A stretch of 64,000 bases of DNA from Platynereis dumerilii. Lineage: Eukaryota > Annelida > Polychaeta > Phyllodocida > Nereididae. Under the pieces are notes generated by a model. It did no database searches and was not told the DNA's origin. It saw only the letters and a list, made by a program, of their open reading frames with translations. Position numbers and translations under genes: made by a program. This document shows, one piece after another, positions 33,653-44,800 of this stretch (its first letter is position 1; each line of letters opens with the position of its first letter). The stretch lies in the NCBI GenBank assembly GCA_026936325.1, contig JAPTHN010000004.1, forward strand, positions 14,268,439 through 14,332,438, given 5' to 3'.

Positions 33653-34690
33653 GTAAGTCTCATCAATATGTCGATTTTTTTTCAGGGGCGGATCGTCTGA
33701 TGGGAGGGGGGGGTTTATGTTAAATTTTGTTCTGTTTTTAAAGTAGCTTTTAAGCTGTTTTAGTTCAGTTCAGGTTCTTGTTTTCAGGTTTGATTTTTAT
33801 ATATATAGCGTGTTTGGGATCATTGTCCAGGTAGGGTGGGGTGGGGGGGGGGGGAGAGCATCCCAGCCAGGTGGGAGGATTTAATTATTTGATTGAGATC
33901 TGCAAATATAAAACAAAAAATTAAAGCAGTACAAACACATCCTCCCCACGCAAGCCCTGCTAAAATGGACAGGGTTTTCTGCTATTTCCAACCTCTTCTG
34001 TGATTGGCTGCTTATTTAGGTCATAAGCATTTTGCAGGCAGATTTAGTCCGATTATGGACACTTAGAGGATCACTGGCAACTAAGAAAAACAGTGTAAAA
34101 CAAGCAAACTTTCAAACAGTTTCATTTCAGAACTGTGAAAATACATAATTCAATGGAATTTTCGGATCTGTGATAGCACCTTTCAACAATACACAATTTC
34201 TCCATTTGTAACAGTGTGAAACAGAAGCAACAATTTCAAACTGTGATGTAGCAGTCCCTGATTTGCAGAGCCAAAACTGGGTCAGTTAATTAAGTATTCA
34301 TGAATTAGCAAAGGTTATGGGCCATTTTGTCATGGTATGACTTGGGATGATGTACAAACAGAGCTATCCAAAAAAGGATGGCTCCCAAAATTAATAGACT
34401 TTTCTTCCTCATTTTACTGAGCAGTCTACAAGTCCACTTAGGGACTATAAATAAAATAAAATAAAAACACTTACCTTGCATGTTGAAATTGAAAATGTTA
34501 CTGCAATTTTACCGTGATAAAATTGGAACATTCTCGGCATCTAGGAAAGTTGCAATGAGGTACCATTAAACTTGGGTCTTATACAATTCTCATGTGTATC
34601 TTTGTGGTCATGAAAAAATTTTTTAATTTTTTTTAACCTAGATCATCTTTCACATTTTCACAAGTACTCATTTGGTAATTTTTGTGACTT
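33653..34690. other. Spacer sequence, no gene seen
   Basis: Would be intron if the upstream first exon is real. Includes a poly-G tract near 33838-33855. Confidence 0.4.
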
Positions 34691-34949
34691 TTGCATCAAC
34701 TATTTCTTTATGACATCATCTTATCGTCACCAGCAAGCATCCTGTTGGAGTTTTTATATCCTCAAAGGAACCAGATAGATTGGAATAGGTATGGAATAGA
34801 TGGCGCTACAAGGCGCTCTGTGAATCCAGATCCTAGGTACTGCAACTTTGTGCAAACCTACAACAAACCTTTGGCAGATACGTATGGTCAGACGTTTGCC
34901 CTGAACATTACTTTCAAACGTTGTCCATACATATCAAAAACACGTTGGA

Positions 34950-35370
34950 GAAACCTTGGAACTTATGTATTGCCAAATGTTCGACCATACCTTTGATAAA
35001 CCTATGAATCAAAGGTATGGTGATACGTAACAGTCTAAGGTTGTAAAAACCTCTCAAATGAATGTTCGACAAACCTATGAATCAAAGGTACAGTCATACG
35101 TAGTAGTCAAACGTCCTTCAAACCTCTCAACCAAAGGTATGACTTACGTAATAGTCTAAGGTTTTAAAAACCTCTCAAATGAATGTTCTACAAACCTTTG
35201 AATCAAAGGTATGGTCATACGTTATAGTCAAACGTTCTTCAAACCTCTCAACCAAAGGTATGACTTACGTATGACTGACACGTTTAGCAAAACGTTACGA
35301 CCAAATGTTCTTCCAACCTCTCAATCAAAGGTATGACTTACGTGTGACTCGAACGTTAGGCCGAACTATA
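34950..35370. repeat. Short tandem repeats with TCAAAGGTATG and TTACGTA words
   Basis: CAACCAAAGGTATGACTTAC recurs near 35130, 35255 and (with one change) 35325. ATGAATCAAAGGTA-like words recur near 35005, 35075 and 35200. Unit is roughly 80-110 bp and diverged. Confidence 0.65.
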
Positions 35371-35378
35371 AAACAAAC

Positions 35379-35638
35379 CAGTGATGGAAATGGACAATTT
35401 TTTATCAAGGGAGCTCTCGGCTCGTGCGGCAGCGGCTTGCCATTCCAAATTTTTGAACGGGAAAGATTTCTTCCGCCATAGCATAGTTTGGCTAAAATTG
35501 CCATGAAGACTGAAAAAGTAACATGATAATTGTAATTTCACCACTGATCATTGGGGGAGCTGTAGCAGGGTACAGCTCCCCCTGTTTTTTGGTCAAGGGA
35601 GCTCAGCTCCCCCGAGCTCCTCCCCATTTCCATCACTG
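35379..35638. mobile_element. hAT-type MITE with perfect 8-bp TSD
   Basis: TIRs CAGTGATGGAAATGG and CCATTTCCATCACTG. The 8-bp TSD AAACAAAC is exact at 35371-35378 and 35639-35646. Length 260 bp, no ORF. It is nested in the tandem-repeat zone. Confidence 0.9.
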
Positions 35639-35958
35639 AAACAAACTATCTGCCAACCTCTTACTAAGGTTGCTACCTACGTTTGGTTTTCCATCTGAGT
35701 GCAATGTTTCGAAATTACCTTTGCCCTACCTTTGTCATACGTTGTTTGGCCCAACATCTGATTCTAACCAAAATAATTACGTAGTGAGAGGTTTGATTTA
35801 CGTTGCTGCTCGGGAGGGTATTGCTGTTTTAGTCTTTCATTGGTAATGGCACATACATCTCTAAGAGATGTCAGCCTACCACAATGTTTTTATGTACCAT
35901 GACAATGGTTTTCTTTGTTTTATGTTTTGCGTGGTCTATAAATTGAAATTGAAATTGT

Positions 35959-35979
35959 TATATTTGTGAATATTATTGA
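35959..35979 (+). pseudogene. Tail of a lectin exon 3 (relic)
   Basis: Bases spell YICEYY and stop, and the next bases (AAGTAACAT ... TTCAAACATTGTGCA) match the 3' UTR start of gene C (AAGTAACAT ... AATCAAACACTGTGCA). Only this tail is recognisable. Confidence 0.45.
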
Positions 35980-36033
35980 AAGTAACATCATATATATCTT
36001 AGTGAAATTCAAACATTGTGCATGATTTCGTTG

Positions 36034-36166
36034 GCTGTTCGCAAAAGATTGTGGCATATTAGTTAAAAATGTGTGTCTTCATACCGATCTCGGAAAGGCG
36101 ACCCACACTGTGATAATGTACAATTCGCCAATGCCCAACGGCCATATTTGTGAATATTATTGGTAG
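36034..36166 (+). pseudogene. Lectin exon-3-like relic, right arm
   Basis: Mirror copy of 32656-32789, almost identical from TTCGCAAAAGATTGTGG onward. The left-arm splice acceptor is not conserved here, which favours a non-functional relic. Confidence 0.45.
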
Positions 36167-36188
36167 TCAAGTCAGATAACTTCACTGT

Positions 36189-36383
36189 AAAATTTGAAAT
36201 TTTATCTCAGCTCAAACGATTGAGTGAGATGGTTGCACAATTTGTTTGAGCTTACATAGCTTGATGTTTTGAGTTATGATAATCTTTTCGTTGTTATAAC
36301 TCAAAACAACAAGTTATGCTAGCTCAAAGGAATTGTGCAACCATCTCACTCAATCGTTTGAGTTGACTAAAAATTCAAATTTT
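36189..36383. mobile_element. Hairpin MITE, right arm
   Basis: Counterpart of 32439-32634, same foldback. Confidence 0.75.
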
Positions 36384-36504
36384 AGTGTTGTGAGAAGCAA
36401 ACATTGTGCAAGATTTTGTTGTATAATTATGTTACAATTCTCTACAGATTGCGTGATGCAATTGCAGGGAAAATTACAATTTGAAAGAAAAATCATTTTG
36501 GTCT

Positions 36505-38700
36505 AAGGGGTCATTCCATCTCAAATCAACCAATGGTCCCCACCTCACCTTCTCCGATTTTAGTGAAACTAGCCACAGATCAAGAACACAATATGGGAGG
36601 AATTTGTGTGAAATTTCAAAGTTGTTTCTCAAAAATTTAGCAAGTTGTGGCTAATTGAAGATTAAAGATGTGGTCCGAAAATCGGAAATTGTCCATTTCT
36701 AAAAATGTAATATCTCTTTTGTTTGTTCATGTAACAATCTGACAAAGCCCATGTACTTACATATGACCCTATTGTAAATTGTAGTTCAAGAATTTTTAAC
36801 CCAGAAGAATTTGCCACTCTTCCAGAATGTTTTAAATGTGTATGATTTATCACACCGAAATCCAGATTTCAATAATTTCTATCTCCCTCAAGTGACTTTC
36901 AAAATGTCAAATATTCCGCACATTTGTTCTTTGGGGTGATTAGAATTAGTAAAAATAAAATTGCTTCACTAGGTATTGATGGCAGCGATTTATACCCCGC
37001 AATTGAAATTTACCATTTTTAGGAGAAACATTTCACCATGCGGGATAGGTAGCACAAACTGCTGACGCATTTCATAAGAAAGCATACGAGAAGGGCTTTT
37101 GATTGATATGAGCCACGTTTTATGTATATTTATTTTTTAATTGTGAAATTTCACTTTGTATTTTGGTCGTTTACACCTTTTCAACATTATGTTTGGATTT
37201 CAAATGACAGCAAAATCATGTGGGATGATAAATTTGAGTTTAAATGTTGGCTGAAACTTATATTTCAACCAAGGTCTTCAATTTGATGTCACATCTTACC
37301 TGTGAATTTCCTTTTGTAACTGTCTACTAAAATTCTTTGGGAGAATAATTATCTAGAAGGAAAAATTCTGAAATTTCAAAAGCTCATGCAGGACAGGAGA
37401 TATGATTTTATCATTTGGAAAAATAGTAGGTCCTCACAAAAAAACAAAAAACATTTGTTAAGGGTTGCTTTAAGAAAAAATAAAATTTAAGTTTTTGAAT
37501 GTATCCTAGTCAATTATTGGGGAAAGTGCAATTTTACCTAATATGAAGATGGAAAGCTGACAAAATTATTTTCAAATTTTATGCCTTGATCAAGGGCTTT
37601 GATACTACTAAATTTAATTGGAAACTTCATGGTTTTGTATTTTATGCTTTTGCCATTTATGGTCATTATTGTCAGTGTCATGCTGATAACTTACTGGATT
37701 TGACAACCACAGAATGTAATACACTTGTCATATTTGGTTCTAAATTAAAGTTCATAGTATGGACAAAGTATATATCCATCTATTTTCATTATATGACATG
37801 TCCCACATGGCATTAGCTGATTTTAAAATTTGTGCAATTTTTTCATTATTTTGCATTGTTATGATACAAGATAATTGTACTTGAATGTACTAATTTAGCT
37901 TATTTGGTATTGGGTAAAAATCCTAAATCAAGGCAATACTTATATCCTATTTTTGCAACCATATAAGTGGTCCCAAATGATCTTTTGATCATTTTATATC
38001 TGCATAATTACAGCCTAAATGACTATATTTAAAGCTTGAATATAAAAAAGAAAAATTCATATACACAAGACGTATCTTATATGAATCAAAAGCCCTTTGC
38101 AAGTCGTGATATGGATGTGTTGTTGCTATGACCTATCCCACATTGTGATTTTTCACTCCGAACATTGGTAAATTTAATTTTTTTAGATTTGAGCTTAGTC
38201 TGTATCACAGCAAACATCAGCCAGGGACATGAAATCAACATTACCCTTCCTTCTCACCCCAAAGAACAAATCTTTAAGTATCTTTAATTTTGGAAGTTTT
38301 CTGACCGAGTGGGAAATTATTGAAATTTTAGTTTTAGTGTGATAAACCTTCCAACTTTGAAAATTTGTGGAAGGTCATCAAACTTTTTTTCAGCAACTTG
38401 CTTTCAGCCATTTTGTTTATTGAGGTATCAAGCATTTATTTATGATATTATTATTATCTTGAGAAATCAATAAATGACAGCAATTTCTAGATGGGACAAT
38501 TTTCAATTTTCGGTTCTAATTTTCAAACTTCAATCGGTCAGTACTCTCTCAAATTTGCAGTTACAGAACTGATATTTTGCATACATTCATTCCATATATA
38601 GTTCTTCAAATGTGGGCAGTTTCATGAAAATCTGAGATGGTGAGGTGGGGCACTTTTCAAATTTTGGTTGATTTCATGTGGAATGACCCTTGGACAATTT
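36505..38700. repeat. Repeat with GTCATTCCA ends (right arm, longer copy)
   Basis: Counterpart of 31000-32330 and probably closer to full length. No coding capacity seen. Confidence 0.55.
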
Positions 38701-39640
38701 GAAATTGGTGAAAATGCTGTTTTTTATAATAAACATTTAAAAGCATCTTGATCAGGAGAAATGCTGCTGTTTGTTGCCGATATTAGGCTGATATTACGGG
38801 AATAAGAAAATGGAGCGGGGGTGTATCCTGTCATGAGGCCTGAGAAACAGAGAGAGTGGGAGCGTGGAGTCACCAATTTAGCGTGTCCTACAAATAACAT
38901 ACTGTAAAGGTCATGTGTCTCATTTAATAATTAAGTGTCTGATTTAATGATTGTAATTATCAAAGGGCCTTTACTATATTTAACAACAGCATAGTATATT
39001 TAAGCAGTGATTCTCTGAAAGTGAGTTGGGAGTTTTGAGTCATTGAGGAATCAGGTCATCTGAGGGGACTAGGTCACAGTTCCTCAATCATCTGGGCAAA
39101 GGCCGAGATGAGAGTAAATTGACCTAAATGGCTTTGCCTGAACTGATGCAACTCATTGTAGATGCATGATAATGCATGGTGCAAATTTCTGGACATTAAG
39201 ATGGGGAGCAAATCTGAAGGAGGTACATTTGGCTAAGTCGTTGGGACCTGGGAGAGGCTAATCTATTTAGGACATGAGGGAGCTGGAACTGGGTAACAAA
39301 GATGTAACTAGTTGGGAACCAAATGAAGGTAACTTAGTGTCACATGACCACATGCTAATCATGTTGAATATGTTGATGTGAAATGTATGTGAATATAAAT
39401 GAGGGCCAAGGCCTTTGAATGAGTAATGTGTGGTGGATAATAAAACCAGGAACTTGAGAAGTCCTGGCCAGATCATTACTAGACTGGTTACTCCAAACAT
39501 GCTTGTTTGTACTTATTGAGATAATAAGCAGAATAACCTTTCTATCAGAAGCATGGAATTCATGATCATGACTGTTTATAATGTTGCTAATGAAGATCTG
39601 TAGGCTTCTTATGCAGCAACTTAAAAAATGCACACTTTTT
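38701..39640. other. Right-arm sequence, no gene seen
   Basis: Reverse-complement relative of 29030-31000, lacking the element at 29906-30710 and about 200 bp near 29640-29830. Confidence 0.5.
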
Positions 39641-41063
39641 ACCGAGGCCTCCGAAGGAGGTCCGCGGTCTTGCAATCAGTGTCGGTCTGTCGGCTGAAGA
39701 CGCCTGAACTCGCCACCTTTGCCGCCTGAAAACGCCGGCTACATATAAATATGCCCTTCCAAACTTCGTCCATCATCGTTACGGGCCCTAAGCATGTGAA
39801 AGCCGCACAATTACGCACCTAAAACGTATCCGAAACACTTTATTTCACAACTGGCACGATCGCATCTATTTCCACAGCTTATTTTCGCCATCTTTACAAC
39901 AGCGACGAGTGCTGCCGACACAACATCACAAAGTAAATCCAAAAATAAACACACTTTCCTGGCTGACATCGTCCAAATCACCATAATTCCGGAAACTAAC
40001 CTGTCTTATAGTCGTGCTAAACCCTTAAACGGATTCGTTCTCAGCAGTTTTCCACCTGAAATTAAACCCCAAACTTTTATTTATCTCAATCCATCACAAC
40101 ACCCCCAGCCATGCTTTGCAACTTGTGTATGATGTCATCGCTTTTTGTGTAGGTGCAGGTGCCGCCATCTTCTGTCACAGCAAGTAGGGACCACTGCAGC
40201 AAACCCCACATTCCCACAGCATGAGGCAGGGGGGCCATGAGGCAAGTGGGCCCATGAGGCAAGTGGGTCCATGAGGCAAGTGGGTCCATGAGGCAAGTGG
40301 GTCCATCAGCCAAGTGTGCCATGGGGGCCATGGGAAGCTGGGCCAGCAGGGGCCAAACCCAACAATCCCACAGCATGAGGCAGGGGGGCCATGAGGCAGG
40401 GGGGTCATGAGGCAAGTGTGCCATGGGAGCTCATGGGAAGCTGGGGCCATGGGAAGCTGGGGCCATGGGCCACACTGAAATGCATCAACTACACAGTCAA
40501 ACCTACCTCTATTAAACTCACATTCTCAAAAACACATTTTTTTCCTTATGTATAATACAAATGTCATGAACAATAGGCGATCATTCAGTCCCTCAGGGAC
40601 AGCATCATGCGATCCATTCAATCTCCAGACCAATTCTAGTTTCAAAGCAACTTTGGGTCTATTCAGCATTGAGTTTTCATTGTTCTATAATATCGCTCAA
40701 GCGTACCTCGCGAAAATGCACTGTAGCGGACTAGCGGTCGCAGTAAAAAGTTCGTAAATCATCTGGAAACTTCATCACTGCGGTTAAATTACCACAGTCA
40801 TTCAGCTGTTAGGTGTGCAGAAATGACAGACCCCATTTTCGACAGCTCAGTGGAATATCTCTTTTCTGGGGCCTATTTAGCTGTTGTCTTCCTTCTTCTT
40901 CTTCTTTGCAACACCAGAGTAGACCCAGTTGGGCACAAGCCATCTTGAGACTATAATATGCTTATGTATAAGCAGAGTCTATTCAAGCACAACCAAGCGT
41001 TCACACACTACCTTTTCATTTTTAAAGCATTTTTGGCCGAGGTTTAATGTGCTTTGCACGGTA
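39641..41063. mobile_element. 1.4 kb insertion present only in the right arm
   Basis: The left arm is uninterrupted here (AAAAAATGCACACTTTTT running into AATACTGTCACAG, as complement near 29025-29055). Ends TACCGAGG and GCACGGTA form a very short inverted repeat, with a 4-5 bp T duplication. The left half is CpG-rich. It contains a 17-bp minisatellite (40215-40450). Confidence 0.6.
40215..40450. repeat. 17-bp minisatellite
   Basis: Unit GGCAAGTGGGTCCATGA, four clean copies then degenerate ones. Chance ORFs through it on the minus strand (repeated HLPHGPTCLM-like words) are not genes. Confidence 0.85.
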
Positions 41064-41318
41064 TTTTTAATACTGTCACAGAACTGTTAAGCTGGGCTAC
41101 TCTGATCAAGTTGTGCAGACGCAAGACTCATAAACTATTTAATTGAAGATCATGAAAGTTTGAAAAGAATTATGGATTTTCTCCGAATCAGGCGTGTTCT
41201 TGTTCTGCTATGTTAAATAACTTAAACTTCGCTGAGTCGTAGGCTTTTCACGCGCAAACTTTTGGAGGGGGGGGGGCAAGCTCATATACAGATCAACATT
41301 GCAACTCCCAGGAATTCA

Positions 41319-41529
41319 GGATGGATGGATAATTGGGGCTTTACGTCCGGTATTTATGCACCTGGTAGGCTTATTAGGATGGGGTGAGGACACGGCAATG
41401 AGGGCAAGGATGATTGAAACTACCATCCAACATAAGCCCAAGTGACCGGCCCGGCAAGCACTGGATTCGAACCAAGAACCCAGCAATGTCGGCAGCCCAG
41501 CATGCTATCACTGAGCGAACCCTCCCCCA
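41319..41529 (-). mobile_element. SINE, tRNA-derived head and ATCC tail
   Basis: Mirror copy of the SINE at 28581-28786; B-box GGTTCGAATCC on the minus strand. Confidence 0.85.
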
Positions 41530-41595
41530 TGAAAAATTCCTGAAGATCTGTACTGTATTTTCATCACAACCACAAATAATTCATTCGGATTTCTC

Positions 41596-41625
41596 TTGTC
41601 AATAAAATTCATAATAAAATCATGA
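41596..41625 (+). promoter_or_regulatory. Conserved upstream block, gene C
   Basis: 179-208 bases before ATG 41804. A TATA-like TATAATATAAATTTAT lies at about 41665-41680, closer to the start; gene B's version of that stretch is less TATA-like. Confidence 0.5.
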
Positions 41626-41803
41626 AACTGGCTGTTTACAAGGGGAACTATTGATGAATGAGGATATAATATAAATTTATGATAGGTTTTCTTGGTGTAT
41701 GTCCCAAGTATGGCATTGAAAAGCAAATGGTAGGCGCTACTATACACACACAAAAGTCTTGTTCGTCTTCATCTTGTTGATTTCATTACACTTCATTATT
41801 ATT

Positions 41804-44800
41804 ATGTATTCTTATCAACTGTGTTGTACTTTGGTCATGCTAACAATTGCCTTCTTATTGGCGAAAGTGAAAATGGCGACAGGGAAGGATTTTAAGAATA
41901 TCAATTATGCAAAAATTAACAGTGACATTTTGATGAATAAGACTGATGGAAACATACATTGCAAATCCTTGACTTTCAAACATGTATATACATATACTAA
42001 CAAGTGCTTCAGTAAGTTGAAATGCACAATGACTGCCCAACAGATTTCGGCATGGCTCGTGGCATATAATGGGTCCGAATGCCTCGCCTGTTTTTATGAT
42101 GAAATCAGTTCTGAGTTTGAGCGCTTTGATTGGAATCAAGATAATTTTATCTGGATGGAGCAAATTGGTAAGTAGTTGGTTTATTCACATATAATGTGTT
42201 TCAGTTAATTATCAGATCATCAATTTTGGATCACTCACAGGAAATATGCAAAAAGAGTGGACTGTGTGTCATCATGCTGATGATTTATGACCCAACATCA
42301 TTTTTCTCCAATCATTATCTTTCATTTCCATTTCAATCATTTATATTTCTTTATCTCCTGATGTCACCCCTGCATAACATGTTTCTCATGCTTCAATGAA
42401 AATCTATATATTTCATTTCTCATCTTTAACTTTTTTATTTATTATTTTTTTTTTTATTGACGGCAAATATCATATTTGATATAATTGTCATAAAAATTGG
42501 TAATACAAAATCACATAATATTATTATATTCACAGGTTCCAGCCACAGGAGTTAACGAACACAAGAATACATAAAGCAATTAAGAACATTAATTGTAATT
42601 ATAATCTACATACATTGATTTTATATAAAAATAAACCCCAAACCTGTAATAAACAATATCGCATCAACATAGATATTTATAAATACACATATCAAAATGG
42701 ATATTTACAAAAACAGATTTACAACTACACTTATGCGAAAGAGACATATTAAAATAATGAAACATTTGGTTTAAAAGACGCCAATAACTGTGGTATCACC
42801 ATGTATATATTATCAAATTATCATATTCCTGTTCTAGTAATATAGGCCTATCAATAAACACACATTTGTGCAGTTAAAATAGAAAATAATAAAAAACAGT
42901 GGCTGCAGTCAATATATACAGGCATTAGATATTCACAAAATTTTAAGATATATATATATATATGTATGTGGGTACATGCATGTATTCATAAACTTCCACA
43001 AAACCATGTGTCGATGTAGGATATAGTTTCAGCTCCAAGGAGAAATTTTCCTAGACAACTTAACATTTCGGGTTCTTTGTTTTTCATTATTGATGTAAAT
43101 TTATCATTATCATTCAAAATCAGAAAATCATTTATTAAGGTTGTTGCTGTCGAAAAAAGGTTAACACGAAGCAACTCATTAGCAGGGCACACTATAAGGC
43201 AATGAATTTCATCCTCCACTACATTTAATGTACATTTTTCACATATTCTATTTGCTGCAGGAATTATTGGTTTATGATGCCTTCCAGTTTCAATATGTAG
43301 ACTGTGTGAACTAGTCCTAAATCTAGCGATTTTGATTAACATTTTTCGACTTTGTCTCAGCTTAAGATATGGTTCAAGTCTACAATCAATTTTAAACAAT
43401 TTGTATGTCCTAAGTTTTGGCTGCTGTGTACTATCATTTATGGCGATAATAAGTTTTTCCTGCTCAATTTCATACAGCCTCAGTTTCACTGCTCTGTAAA
43501 CGCCAATCATGCTTAAGTCAGTACGGTTTACAATGTCATTTTCAATATTACAAGAACTTAATATTCTGCTTAATCTTCCGAACCAATTACTTTCATTCAC
43601 TCTTTTCATATAAATATCTTTCTAAGCTAGCAAGCATTTTTTCAATAGGCTACTATCAGGTGCACCTTCCAATCGTATCCAGTAATTCATCATTCTAAGT
43701 TTTTGTCTTACATGCAAAGAAAATCTACCGGTTTCACCATAAATCGCTAAGGATGGAGTTTGTTTTCGTACGCCTAGCATATTTTTTAGAAATCCAAGTT
43801 GCAGAGTTTCTAATTCCAATACTGGTTTATCACTAGTCCATATTTCACTATTATATTCCAGAATTGGCAAAACATAAGTATCAAACATTTGTAAAGAGAC
43901 AGTTGGATCCATTTGTCCCAACACTTGCTTAGAATCAGCTAGTAGGGCAAAAAGTGCTTTATGTCCTTGTGTTGAAAGGTATTCAGTCATTTTGCTATGT
44001 ATTTCATGCTTATTGGTAAGCATATGACCCAAGTATTTAAAGTTATCTACATTTTCTAGCTCATTACCATTGCAGAAGAAAGAATTAACCGATTTGTTAT
44101 TAAACTGCATCACTTTGGTTTTCCCTATATTTACAATAAGATGCCATTTTTTGCAAAATTCCTGTACTGAATCAATGCTATTCTGTAGACATTTCGCAGA
44201 ATCTGATACAAGTACAATATCATCAGCGTACATAATGTGTGTTACAGTAAAATTGTTCAGTGTTATTCCATCTGCCTTATCAAGATACTGGGGTAGATCA
44301 GACATGAATTCATTAAATAGTTTGGGGCTAAGAATCCCGCCTTGTAAGACCCCACATATGCTGTCAATATCATCACCAGTATTTTTATTACCCCACTTCA
44401 CGGGTACTACGCTAGTGGGGAAGAAATGTAAATTTTTGAGTAGGTATGATATTTCATGCCATCAAGGTTTATGGCAAATACATCGTAAAAGGCCTAGTAA
44501 TCCTCCTTGCAGCCAGGAAATGTGATGTGCTAAAAGAGTGGACTGTTGCTCTGTGAAAATGGCACTTCGTGATATGACTCATGATAGCCGATGAAGTGTC
44601 ATCTTCCCTTCATTCAACATGGGAAACATAGATACTGTTTGATTTGTCACAACCAAGAGAAGGTGATTTGATTTGACATAAGTGATCTAAGAGTGAAAAT
44701 CACTTTCATAATCCTTTTGTATGGCTGCCATCAACAAGCATGATAAGTCTCCTCAAATTTAATTAACATTGAAAGTAATGGAAATTGTGACAAGTCATCA

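Larger units (their letters stand above)
32986..35818. mobile_element. Candidate TIR element filling the palindrome spacer
   Basis: Imperfect inverted ends of about 30 bp (CCCTCGCGGACATTGAGGTA against CCCTCCCGAGCAGCAACGTA) flanked by TA at 32984-32985 and 35819-35820. The inside has CG-containing words (CGTTACGA, TTACGTA) repeated near both ends. No transposase was found. Calling the whole spacer one element is an inference. Confidence 0.4.

Noticed and set aside
40086-40450. Minus-strand ORFs with repeated HLPHGPTCLM-like words
   Set aside because: Direct product of the 17-bp minisatellite; no start context, splice sites or counterpart in the left arm.
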